The translations under genes were made by a program, and so were the position numbers. Under the pieces are notes generated by a model. It was not told where the DNA came from, searched no databases, and worked only from the letters and a program-made list of their open reading frames with translations. Below are positions 1 through 7,742 of a DNA stretch of 25,900 bases, one piece after another (within the stretch, counting starts at the first letter, position 1; every line of letters begins with the position of its first letter). The DNA is taken from contig JAYZDB010000117.1 of NCBI GenBank assembly GCA_036338025.1, positions 1 through 25,900 of the forward strand. The letters run 5' to 3'. The stretch comes from JAYZDB01 sp036338025 (lineage in GTDB: Bacteria > Planctomycetota > UBA1135 > UBA2386).

Positions 1-901
1 AGGCTTTGGGCCGGTATCCCGCGCCAGCCTGCTCGGAATCCCGCTGCCCTTGTGTTCGTGCAGCGTGATCCCGGTCGCGGTCGAGTTACGGCGCCAGGGC
101 GCTGGACGCGGGGCAACGGCAGCATTCATGGTGTCGACCCCAGAAACCGGAGTTGACTCGATCTCGAGTTCGGTGGCTGTCCTACACCCACTGCTGGTCA
201 TTTTTCGCCCCCTCGCCGCGATGGCAACCGCAGTGGCAACCGGCCTGGCAATCGAGCGGTTTGCACCGGCGGATCCGGAGACTGGTTCGTCAGCCGTCGA
301 CTGTTGTGACCACGACGCTTCTGACCAGGTCGACGGGCAAAGCCGCGGACTACTCGGCGGATTGCGTTATGCATTCGACGACCTGCTCGGGGAGATCGCT
401 CCCTATCTGGTGCCAGCGCTATTGATCACAGCGGCCCTCGGTGTCTTCCTGGAGCCGTCGGCTCTGTCAGAGTTCGGCGTCACGCCGTGGCTACAACGCC
501 TGGTCGTGCTGCTCGCCGGGATCCCTGTGTACGTGTGCGCCACCTCGGCGACACCGGTGGCAGCAGCGATGATCCTGGCTGGTATCAGCCCGGGAGCGGC
601 CCTGGTGTTTCTGCTTGCTGGACCGGCCACCAATTTAGTCACGATCAGCGCCGTCCGTCAGAACCTGGGGGGCAAAGCTGCGATGTGGTACATCCTGGTC
701 GTTGCAACTCTCAGCTACGCTTTTGGCACCTTGCTCGACTACATTTGGACAACGCCAGACTTCCGTGCCTCGCCCGCGGCCCAATTACACGGTCACCAGG
801 ACCTGAGCGTTGTGCACTGGGCAGCGAGTGTCTTCCTCGGCGCACTCATGCTATGGCACATCGGACGCAAGTTACGGCGAAGGATGACGCAGGCCCGGTG
901 A
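1..901 (+). CDS. SO_0444-type Cu/Zn efflux permease, 5' truncated
   Basis: Integral-membrane permease of the family annotated as SO_0444-type Cu/Zn efflux transporters. The reading frame is open to the left edge from base 2, so the true start lies outside; the TTG at 50 is an internal codon. Visible hallmarks are the motif CSCSVIPVA followed by LRRQGAGRGATAAF and STPETGVDSI, which normally sit in the first half of these proteins. Next come a hydrophilic loop with a Cys-Cys-His-type patch (VDCCDHD) and a second hydrophobic half with CATSATPVAAAM and LAGPATNLVTI. The two similar halves, each with a small-residue/Cys/Pro motif in a membrane helix, are typical of the family. The last helix ends in a basic tail. 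The stop overlaps the murJ start (GTGA), implying translational coupling, although the two functions are not obviously related. Metal specificity is inferred from the family only. Confidence 0.85.
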   Translation, partial: GFGPVSRASLLGIPLPLCSCSVIPVAVELRRQGAGRGATAAFMVSTPETGVDSISSSVAVLHPLLVIFRPLAAMATAVATGLAIERFAPADPETGSSAVDCCDHDASDQVDGQSRGLLGGLRYAFDDLLGEIAPYLVPALLITAALGVFLEPSALSEFGVTPWLQRLVVLLAGIPVYVCATSATPVAAAMILAGISPGAALVFLLAGPATNLVTISAVRQNLGGKAAMWYILVVATLSYAFGTLLDYIWTTPDFRASPAAQLHGHQDLSVVHWAASVFLGALMLWHIGRKLRRRMTQAR

Positions 902-2475
902 CCGGCACCGAACCAACCACGCAGACCAGCCACCTTCGAGCTGCTTCGCGAATCACATTGATGACCTTTGGGTCACGGATTCTCGGTTTGGTGCGTGACG
1001 TGATGATGTTCCAGATGCTCGGCTTCGGCTGGGCGGTGGGGACATTCGCAACTGCCTGGATGGTCCCCAACCTGCTACGTCGCCTGTTCGGCGAAGGGGC
1101 ACTGTCCGCGTCCTTCATCCCCTTGTACACACGGCTGCAAGACGGTGACCCGGCGGCCGGTCGACGCTTGATAAGTTCGGTGACCGGCATGCTCATCCTG
1201 CTGCTTGGGATCATCACCGCCGTTGTCCTAACCGCATGCTTCTGCGTCCCGCCCGAATGGGTCGGGAAGGCGAGTGTCAAGGACGGCACCGTCCTCATCA
1301 GCGCTCAGCAGCAGGGCCAGGTACTGCTGGATCTCACGATCATCCTGTTTCCGTATGCCATACCGATCTGCCTGGCGGCCATCTTCGCGGGAACACTCCA
1401 CGCCCACGGAGTGTTCGGCTTGCCGGCGGCGTCTCCAATCGTGCTCAACCTGTTCTGGATCGGTGGGCTTGGTCTCGCCATGTATGCAGATCTACAGGAC
1501 CCGGCACAGATCGTGACCCTGTTGGCACTGTGCCTCTTGGTAGGGGGGGCCGCACAAATGTGCCTGTCGCTGGTCCCCCTGTTGCGACGGCGGTTACTCC
1601 AAGCACCAACTCTGCCACGAGCCGGTGACCCGGGCCGACAGGTCTTGCGCAACATGGGGCCGACGATAGTCGGTATGTCCCTGGTCCAGATCAGCACCTT
1701 GATGGACACCGGCTTCGCGTATTGGCTCGTCGACAGTGCCGGCCCCGCGTTCATCTATACAGCCAACCGACTCCTGCTGTTTCCCCACGCGCTGACTGCG
1801 CTGGCGCTGGCGACCGCGGTCTTTCCGCGATTCTCCAAGCTCGGGGCCAGCGGCAATCGCGAGGAGTTACGCAAAGAAGTAGATGTGGCCACACGCTACA
1901 CCCTGTTCATGGCGCTACCCGCCGCCGTCGGGATGATGCTGGTGGCGCAACCGCTGATCGATTTGATGTTGGTCAACGAACGTTCGACTGCTGAGGATCT
2001 CGCAACTGCAAATCTGACGACCGTCTACCTGGTCGCATCGCTACCAGCAATCGGCGTGGCACAACTCCATGCCAAGGCGCTGTACGCAATCGGCGAATAC
2101 AAGGCGCCCGCCTGGATGTCGTTTTGGCTCTTGCTGCTCAACTTGCTGCTGAACCTGATCTTCGTAATCGGCTTCGACCTCGGCATTCCCGGGCTCGCCC
2201 TCGCGACATCGATCGCGTCCGCCATCAACGCGTTCGCGTTGCGGCGCAAGGTCACCTCAGCCTGCCCCGGAGAAGGCCACAAATTCAGGCTCTGGCACAC
2301 CTTGGCCGCCACCGCAGCAATGGCCGGGGCAGTCCTTGGGATCCAGGAGTGGCTGCTGGCAACATCGGCATGGGAACAGGCCCTGTTCGACCTTGCGTTG
2401 CCGATCGCCGGCGGCATCGCGGTCTACGGTGGTGTTCAGTTCATGCTCGGGCAACGAACCCTACGGATGCGCTGA
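898..2475 (+). CDS. murJ: Lipid II flippase MurJ (MviN family)
   Basis: Flips the peptidoglycan precursor lipid II across the inner membrane. The 525-residue polytopic protein has the usual length of MurJ (about 14 helices). The family signature is clear near the N-terminus: SRILGLVRD (about 26-34) and PNLLRRLFGEGALSASFIP (57-75), whose arginines line the central cavity in characterised MurJ proteins. I chose the GTG at 898 because it overlaps the stop of the upstream permease (GTGA), it places the signature at the expected distance, and the residues encoded further upstream in this frame read as an out-of-frame shadow of the permease. A small inverted repeat follows the stop, before a convergent gene. 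Identification is secure; the exact start is slightly less so. Confidence 0.95.
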   Translation: MTGTEPTTQTSHLRAASRITLMTFGSRILGLVRDVMMFQMLGFGWAVGTFATAWMVPNLLRRLFGEGALSASFIPLYTRLQDGDPAAGRRLISSVTGMLILLLGIITAVVLTACFCVPPEWVGKASVKDGTVLISAQQQGQVLLDLTIILFPYAIPICLAAIFAGTLHAHGVFGLPAASPIVLNLFWIGGLGLAMYADLQDPAQIVTLLALCLLVGGAAQMCLSLVPLLRRRLLQAPTLPRAGDPGRQVLRNMGPTIVGMSLVQISTLMDTGFAYWLVDSAGPAFIYTANRLLLFPHALTALALATAVFPRFSKLGASGNREELRKEVDVATRYTLFMALPAAVGMMLVAQPLIDLMLVNERSTAEDLATANLTTVYLVASLPAIGVAQLHAKALYAIGEYKAPAWMSFWLLLLNLLLNLIFVIGFDLGIPGLALATSIASAINAFALRRKVTSACPGEGHKFRLWHTLAATAAMAGAVLGIQEWLLATSAWEQALFDLALPIAGGIAVYGGVQFMLGQRTLRMR

Positions 2476-2482
2476 CCGATGA

Positions 2483-2512
2483 TGATGGCCAAGGTGAATG
2501 GCCACGCCATCA
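2483..2512. terminator. Possible hairpin between convergent genes
   Basis: The 7-base arms TGATGGC (2483-2489) and GCCATCA (2506-2512) are perfect complements, with the self-complementary TGGCCA also present twice inside the loop. The element sits between the murJ stop and the stop of the convergent secreted-protein gene, whose last codon it overlaps. There is no clear T-tract on either side, so a role in ending transcription is only a guess. Confidence 0.25.
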
Positions 2513-3070
2513 CTCGACGCGGCGAAACTCCAGGTACTCGCGGGCACTACGGTAGAGGCGAAGTGAGGCCCCCACCAACTCGTAGCGGTGCTCGACAATT
2601 TGACCAGACTTGGTGAGGGCAATGTCTCCATTAGGCATGTTGCGGTGACCGAGTACCGAACTCGTGATCAACTGCTTACCGACGATCCTAAAGGTCCGCA
2701 CGGCGGATTGGATGTTGGCCTGGCCTGGAGTCACCGACGGAGCAAAGAGGTCTAGAGTCATGTGGCGCCTCCCGATGAACATATAGCCACGACTGCCCTT
2801 CACCTGGCTACCGTCAGGCCCAACCATGGCGGACAAGCGATAGAAACCTTCGATCGGATGTCGACGCTTGAATTGCTGCAACAGGTCACGCCGCTCGACC
2901 GCACTCCGGGCCGTGTCAAGAACCGGCGGCAAGGGCTTGTCCTGTCCCTTCGGTGGTGCTGGAAGTGCCTGTTTCGACTGCTTGCCTTGAGCACTCTGCT
3001 TACCTTGCATGTCGGGGAGGGCTGCCCAGGGCAGCAGCGCAACGGATAGCACGAGAATCCCGTTCTTCAT
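2510..3070 (-). CDS. Small secreted protein, unknown function
   Basis: I do not recognise a family. The ATG at 3070 gives a 186-residue protein starting MKNGILVLSVALLPWAALP, a plausible signal peptide for export. Then comes a Lys/Gln/Pro-rich linker (about residues 20-45, with repeated GKQS) and a compact domain of about 120 residues beginning near HPIEGFYRLSAMVG. The domain alternates polar and hydrophobic residues in a way that suggests a beta-rich fold, and includes the patch GSRGYMFIGRRHMTLDLF. The frame stays open 38 codons further upstream, but those codons lack a signal peptide and would destroy the N-terminal export signal, so the internal ATG is preferred. It is transcribed divergently from the cation transporter, with 116 bases between the starts, and converges on murJ. 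Periplasmic or surface location is inferred. Confidence 0.65.
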   Translation of the reverse strand: MKNGILVLSVALLPWAALPDMQGKQSAQGKQSKQALPAPPKGQDKPLPPVLDTARSAVERRDLLQQFKRRHPIEGFYRLSAMVGPDGSQVKGSRGYMFIGRRHMTLDLFAPSVTPGQANIQSAVRTFRIVGKQLITSSVLGHRNMPNGDIALTKSGQIVEHRYELVGASLRLYRSAREYLEFRRVE

Positions 3071-3186
3071 GCCGGGATGATACCCATAGTCGGGTGCACA
3101 CGTCAGTGTACTCGCGACGAACCGAGCTGATCTGTAATCCACTTCGATTCGTGGCAACGACCGGGTGGGGCGATACGCTTGCACCC

Positions 3187-4026
3187 GTGAGCATCCAGCT
3201 GATTGCCCTGCTGACGAACATAGCTCTCGCCCTGCTGAAGTTCACCGTGGGGAGCATCGCTGGTTCACGAGCACTCATCGCCGACGCTTTCAACTCCGCC
3301 GGTGACGTGCTCGCGACCTTCGCCGCATGGCTGGCGTTTCGGTATGGTCTCCAGCCGCCGGATGAGGACCACCACTACGGCCACCAGAATGCCGAGGCCT
3401 TGGCAGGCCTCCTGTTGGGTGGGATGCTGTGTGCGACTGGTGCCTTCATCTGCATCGATGGCATCCTCGGCCTGCAGGAGGAACTGCCTCCCGAAGGCCC
3501 GGGTAAGATCGCCATGTACGCGGCTCTGGCAACAGCGGTCGTCAAGGAGGTCCTCTTCCGGATTTCCATCCGTGAAGGGCGACGAGTCAACTCTCCAACG
3601 CTTCTAGCTTCTGCGCGTGACCACCGTGCCGATGTCGTCTCCAGCCTGGTGGCACTTCTGGGGATCTATATCGCGCGGATGGGTTATCCGCAGTTTGACG
3701 CCATCGCTGGCATCGTGATCGGGCTCTACATCCTGTATCTGAGCTTCCAACCGCTCCGTAGCAACACGGCAATCCTCATGCAGGAAGCACCTCCTGACCT
3801 GGCGGAGCGTGCAGAGAGGCTCGCAGTCGAAGTCGAGGGCATCAGCAAGGTCAACCAGGTGCGCGTCCAGCCGATAGGCGGCAACTACCGGATGGACATG
3901 AGCGTGGCAGTCGACGGCAACCTAACCGTCAGCCAGGCGCACGATCTCGCACATGCGGTCGAAGCCAGGATTCTGCAGCACACTCCGAACCTGACCGAGG
4001 TCTACGTTCATGTTGAACCAGGGTAG
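3187..4026 (+). CDS. Cation diffusion facilitator (CDF) family metal transporter
   Basis: Proton-coupled exporter of divalent metal ions across the cytoplasmic membrane. With the GTG at 3187 it has 279 residues, normal for a CDF protein. The first helix starts at once (IQLIALLTNIALALLKF). Helix 2 carries ADAFNSAGD (about 33-40), then the loop DHHYGHQNAE (61-70), and helix 5 has DHRADVVSSL (145-154). The C-terminal cytoplasmic domain (about 205-279) has the expected alpha-beta layout, including VNQVRVQPIGG and the closing VYVHVEPG. The transport-site pattern is Asn-xxx-Asp in helix 2 and Asp-xxx-Asp in helix 5 rather than the His/Asp pattern of zinc exporters such as CzcD. This is reminiscent of manganese-type members, so Mn or Fe export is possible but unproven. 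An upstream in-frame GTG at 3151 is an alternative start. Confidence 0.9.
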   Translation: MSIQLIALLTNIALALLKFTVGSIAGSRALIADAFNSAGDVLATFAAWLAFRYGLQPPDEDHHYGHQNAEALAGLLLGGMLCATGAFICIDGILGLQEELPPEGPGKIAMYAALATAVVKEVLFRISIREGRRVNSPTLLASARDHRADVVSSLVALLGIYIARMGYPQFDAIAGIVIGLYILYLSFQPLRSNTAILMQEAPPDLAERAERLAVEVEGISKVNQVRVQPIGGNYRMDMSVAVDGNLTVSQAHDLAHAVEARILQHTPNLTEVYVHVEPG

Positions 4027-4036
4027 CGGTTGCGAA

Positions 4037-5311
4037 CTACCTGACTTCAAGCCTGAGCTGCGAAGATTCATCGACCGAGATCCTATGATGCTCAACACCC
4101 CCCCTTGGGAAGTCCGGGCTCACCGGGATCTCGACACTCACTGAAAGATCACCGAGAGGAATGGATCGCAACGTGAACTCACCGCTCGGGTTTGCATGCA
4201 CGACCTCACTTCCCCGGGTTGAGTGGTTGTGCCAGACCTTTGCCCCAGGGACACGACGCCCGGTACTCTTCGACACAACGATTCCGCGCCTGGCGACAAC
4301 AGCACATACCACAACTTGCACGCTATCGCCCGATTGGATGTACACCTGGTCGTGAGCGAAGCCCTCGGGCAACCCACGGACTAGCAAGCGGTAACGCTTA
4401 CGAACAGCCAGGTGATGGAGCGTGAAGCTGCCGTCATCCTCCACATCCGCAAAAACTCCTGGGACGTTAAGAACTCCGGCCTGCACCTCAGCCACAACAA
4501 GACCTTCAGGATATCGAACGACTCCGCGCACAGGAGGCACAGGCGTCAGGCGAAACTCGGTGTTACGAACTCGCTCGATCGCGAACTTCTTCAGAGAGTG
4601 TTCGCGCTCCTCCATGGCGAAGCCGCGCTTGAGTACACGCAAAACCAGCATCCCTGCCCTGGCTGAGATCCCGGTCAGTACGAAACGACCGTCGGCGGCG
4701 GACTCGGTCTCGGCCACCACGACTCCGCGAGGAGCGACACCGAGCGCGAGCACTCTGGCACCTTTGAGAGGCAGACCTCCCACACCACGCACCACGCCCT
4801 CGACGGACGTTGGTGCCCCGAGCCGCAAACGATGTTCGCGACGCTTGCCCAGCTCGACGCTGGCGTAATCCACCCCGTAGCCCGGCACGTGGAAACGCAC
4901 CTGGAGCGAAGACGGAAACTGCTCTGAGTCCACCACGACCACCTCACCCTTACCCTCCAGATCAATGGTCCCGATGACAGGGCGAGGCGAAGACAGATAT
5001 CTGGTCCGATCCAGCTCGAACACATCCGCTCGGCCAGCCAACGGAATCGTGTTACCTTCGACATCGATGAGTCGAATGGTGGCTGTCTTCGGGAGCATGG
5101 AGACAAAGACGCCACGAATCTCACCCCAAAAGCCCGTCACCAGCACGGCGATGGCCAACACGACAAGCAACACACGTCGGTAGCGCGGCAGTCGCTTCCA
5201 CGGCGAGAGCTGCGGTTCGGCATCGAGCAACTGGCGACGCGAGCGAGGAGGCAGCGCTATTCCTCCTAGGCCTTGTGGTTGCTCGGAATCAGTGGGTGGT
5301 TGCGGTGACAC
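4037..5311 (-). CDS. Membrane-anchored carboxypeptidase-regulatory-like domain protein at the end of the feo operon
   Basis: A 424-residue protein with a Pro/Arg-rich cytoplasmic N-terminus (1-45), one membrane helix (about 47-62) and an extracytoplasmic part built of beta-sandwich repeats. The repeats show the CarboxypepD_reg signature: VEGVVRGVGGLPLKGARVLALG, then ADGRFVLTGI; VRGVVRYPEG, then DDGSFTLHHLAV; and ARRGIVVSKSTGRRVPGAKV, then PSGEFTLRSIPLGDLSVSV. Such domains are structural modules, usually without catalytic activity. The GTG start at 5311 lies inside feoA, giving a 23-base overlap, so it appears to be co-translated with feoBA. It holds the position where FeoC or other accessory genes sit in other operons. 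A role in iron uptake is suggested only by this position. It converges on the CDF gene with 10 bases between stops. Confidence 0.85.
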   Translation of the reverse strand: MSPQPPTDSEQPQGLGGIALPPRSRRQLLDAEPQLSPWKRLPRYRRVLLVVLAIAVLVTGFWGEIRGVFVSMLPKTATIRLIDVEGNTIPLAGRADVFELDRTRYLSSPRPVIGTIDLEGKGEVVVVDSEQFPSSLQVRFHVPGYGVDYASVELGKRREHRLRLGAPTSVEGVVRGVGGLPLKGARVLALGVAPRGVVVAETESAADGRFVLTGISARAGMLVLRVLKRGFAMEEREHSLKKFAIERVRNTEFRLTPVPPVRGVVRYPEGLVVAEVQAGVLNVPGVFADVEDDGSFTLHHLAVRKRYRLLVRGLPEGFAHDQVYIQSGDSVQVVVCAVVARRGIVVSKSTGRRVPGAKVWHNHSTRGSEVVHANPSGEFTLRSIPLGDLSVSVEIPVSPDFPRGGVEHHRISVDESSQLRLEVR

Positions 5312-5534
5312 GGATTCTCTTGGCTATTTCAACATCCAGAGCGTAGCTGGTGCTACCGAGTTCGAAAACGACCGCTGGCCAGGTCGACAACACCAGGATC
5401 TCATCACCCGGCGCGATTCCGAGAGACAGAATCTTGCGCAAGATGCCGTCGTCACCCTCAACGAAGCTGGTCACCATCGCGTTCATTCCTCTTCGCATAT
5501 CGGCGAGAGTCTCTGGGGTATCGGTGGAACCCAT
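5289..5534 (-). CDS. feoA: FeoA-domain ferrous iron transport accessory protein
   Basis: Small cytoplasmic SH3-like protein that assists FeoB in Fe(II) uptake. The 81-residue product (ATG at 5534) shows the FeoA pattern: LADMRRGMNAMVTSFVEGDDGILRKILSLGI, APGDEILVLS, then the strand pair VVFELGSTSYALDVEIAKRIRV. The FeoB stop and this ATG overlap in TGATG. A second ATG three codons upstream (5543) would extend the overlap to 10 bases and cannot be excluded. In most operons feoA precedes feoB; here it follows. The 3' end overlaps the next gene by 23 bases. Family assignment is based on length, motif spacing and context. Confidence 0.85.
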   Translation of the reverse strand: MGSTDTPETLADMRRGMNAMVTSFVEGDDGILRKILSLGIAPGDEILVLSTWPAVVFELGSTSYALDVEIAKRIRVTATTH

Positions 5535-7576
5535 CAGCGCCATCCGATCCCCAAAAGGAGTTGGTTCAGGCCAGCGCCAGCTATCAGGGCGACGACGGTG
5601 ACGGTTGCGAAGATCATCAGGGCAAGCCGAGCACCTCGCTCCTTCCACATCATCATGAAAGTCGCGATGCATGGCACAAACAAGGTGAGCGTGAACGCAC
5701 CAGCAAGGATTTGCCGGTGGGTCAGCGCTACCTCGCCATCTTGAGCGAGCTTGTAGAGACCCGCGCCGCCGAAATCCCGTCGGAAGAACCCGATCAGGAA
5801 CGACTCCGCGGCCTCAATAGGTTGGCCAATGAACGACATCACTGGCTCCATTCCTCTCTGGATCCAAGTGAGGCAGGATGCTGCCTCCGTTTGCGAGGCG
5901 CCAACGAATCCAAATACGGTGCTGCTCGGCATATCGAGCAGCCACAGAACCACGCTCGCCAGAGCAAACAGCGGTACGACTTCACGAAAGTACCAGTACA
6001 AACGCTGCCAGGTCTTGCGGATGACGTTGCCTAGCCGGGGCCACCTCATCGGTACCAGTTCCATGTGGAAGGTCGCGTTGCGTCCAGGGAACACCCTCGC
6101 AGCAAGAAAGCCCACCACGACGAACATCGCCAGCAGGCACCCGACATACCAGACCCACAGGGTAAACGACTTGGATGCCAGCAGAGCCGTGATCAAACCC
6201 AGCTGCGCCGAACACGGAATGGTCAACACCAACAAGAGCGTCGCGATCATGCGGTCGCGCTTGTTCTCCAGGGTACGAGTCGTGACCACTGCCATGGTTG
6301 AGCAACCAAGCCCCAAAACCATGGTGATCACCGCCCTTCCGTTGAGACCAACCGTCTTGAACAAGCGGTCGCAAAGCAGGGCGAGTCGGGGGAAGTAGCC
6401 AGAGTCCTCGACCAGGGAGAACAAGATGAAGAAGGCCCCGACCACCGGCAGGACCAAGGCCAGTGCATAGGTAATCCCCAGCGTCAAAACGCCATAGTCA
6501 CCAACAAACAAGCTGTTGAGCCAGGGCCAGGGGATTACGCCCTCGACGAATTCCGTGATCGGAGGCATCACCCACTCGCCAAACACGGTCCCCTCAAGAA
6601 GTTCTACGAGGTCCCCCGCAGCATATACGCCAACCAGTTGGTAAAAGCCGAAGTAGAGCACTGCAGCGAGAAACGGCAGTCCCCACACCGGGTGCGCCAG
6701 GAGCAGGCCGAACTTGTGTCGCGCGGTCTCAGATGGACGCGATCTACGATAAAACACACCATCGAGTACTTTCTTGCTCCGTTGCCGCAAGGCCAAGATG
6801 GCGGCCACCGGTGGCAAATTCGCAAGCTGCGCAGAGACCTCGCGGCGAGCAGCTCCGATGGCCTCCGAGGACAAGCCGCTGCTCTCCGTGATGTCACGGC
6901 TGCCACGCAGAGCAAGGGCAGCAGCGATGCGAGGCGGCATCGCAGGCGGAAACTCGGACGATCCCTGAATAGAGGCCGCCTGTTCATCGATGACCGATCC
7001 AAATTCATCGACCCAGAGCCGGCCGACATCGACCGGCTCAGGGCGATCGAGTACCGACAACACAGCGGCGCACAAGTCCTGCAAGCCTTCGCCGGAGACA
7101 GCAACTGTCTGCAGGACCGGACAACCAAGCCGCTCGCTCAACAAGTGGGTGTCGATCTGAACGCCACTCTTGGCTGCCTCGTCCCACATGTTGAGCACAA
7201 GCACGACCGGTAAGCCAGCAGCCAACATCTCGAGCGTGTTGACGAGAGCACGATCGAGATTGGTTGCTTCGACGACGTGTAGCACCGCCGCGGCTGGCGT
7301 CTGGAACATCGCATTCCGCGCGACCCGCTCCTCATCAGTCACCGGCATCAGGCTGTAGGCCCCGGGGGTATCGATCAGCTCCAGGCGCAGGTCGGGCCCG
7401 ACCGCGAAACTACCCCGGGAGACCGTGACGGTGGTGCCTGGGTAGTTGCTGACCGTCGCATGCCGTCCGGTGAGCGCCCCAAACAAGGCGCTCTTGCCGA
7501 CGTTGGGCTGGCCCACGAGCAGCACGGGCCGCCCCACGGCGGGCGGTGCAATCTCGGGTTCCTGGGTCTGGGTCAT
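5534..7576 (-). CDS. feoB: Ferrous iron transporter FeoB
   Basis: GTPase-coupled inner-membrane transporter for Fe(II). The 680-residue protein has an N-terminal G domain with G1 GQPNVGKS (22-29), G2 Thr in NYPGTTV (44-50), G3 DTPG (69-72) and G4 NMWD (129-132). A helical spacer follows (about 200-280), then the membrane domain from about 293. Both Gate-type motifs are visible: LPVVGAFFILFSLVEDSGYFPR (376-397, given here by its ends) and GLGCSTMAVVTTRTLEN (422-438), then PCSAQLG (454-460). The conserved cysteines of the Gate segments are present. The ATG at 7576 fits the family N-terminus; 24 more open codons upstream are not FeoB-like. It heads the operon feoB-feoA-beta-sandwich protein and is divergent from rpiA. 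A perfect inverted repeat lies just before the start. Confidence 0.97.
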   Translation of the reverse strand: MTQTQEPEIAPPAVGRPVLLVGQPNVGKSALFGALTGRHATVSNYPGTTVTVSRGSFAVGPDLRLELIDTPGAYSLMPVTDEERVARNAMFQTPAAAVLHVVEATNLDRALVNTLEMLAAGLPVVLVLNMWDEAAKSGVQIDTHLLSERLGCPVLQTVAVSGEGLQDLCAAVLSVLDRPEPVDVGRLWVDEFGSVIDEQAASIQGSSEFPPAMPPRIAAALALRGSRDITESSGLSSEAIGAARREVSAQLANLPPVAAILALRQRSKKVLDGVFYRRSRPSETARHKFGLLLAHPVWGLPFLAAVLYFGFYQLVGVYAAGDLVELLEGTVFGEWVMPPITEFVEGVIPWPWLNSLFVGDYGVLTLGITYALALVLPVVGAFFILFSLVEDSGYFPRLALLCDRLFKTVGLNGRAVITMVLGLGCSTMAVVTTRTLENKRDRMIATLLLVLTIPCSAQLGLITALLASKSFTLWVWYVGCLLAMFVVVGFLAARVFPGRNATFHMELVPMRWPRLGNVIRKTWQRLYWYFREVVPLFALASVVLWLLDMPSSTVFGFVGASQTEAASCLTWIQRGMEPVMSFIGQPIEAAESFLIGFFRRDFGGAGLYKLAQDGEVALTHRQILAGAFTLTLFVPCIATFMMMWKERGARLALMIFATVTVVALIAGAGLNQLLLGIGWR

Positions 7577-7584
7577 GGCCTTAT

Positions 7585-7599
7585 TGAGACAGGGTCTCA
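7585..7599. promoter_or_regulatory. Perfect inverted repeat upstream of feoB, possible operator or leader hairpin
   Basis: TGAGAC-AGG-GTCTCA is a perfect 6-3-6 palindrome whose nearest edge is 8 bases upstream of the feoB ATG. Iron-uptake genes are commonly repressed by Fur or DtxR-type regulators, so an operator is plausible, but this is not a recognisable Fur or DtxR consensus. It could also form a leader hairpin masking the ribosome-binding region, or be chance. Confidence 0.3.
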
Positions 7600-7742
7600 C
7601 TAGAGAGGGGCATTCTGCGGCGGATTTGCGCGGAAAGCAAGTTCCCACCGACCGGGTTCGTTGGGTGGAAGTCGCCTAAGCGGCGCCGCCTTTCCCGCCC
7701 AAGCCTCTGACACCAGGCCTTCTTGGCAAGGCCGCAACGGCT

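Noticed and set aside
487..897. 137 extra codons in frame before murJ
   Set aside because: They overlap the permease in another frame and have no MurJ-like features; the GTG at 898 overlapping the permease stop is a better start.
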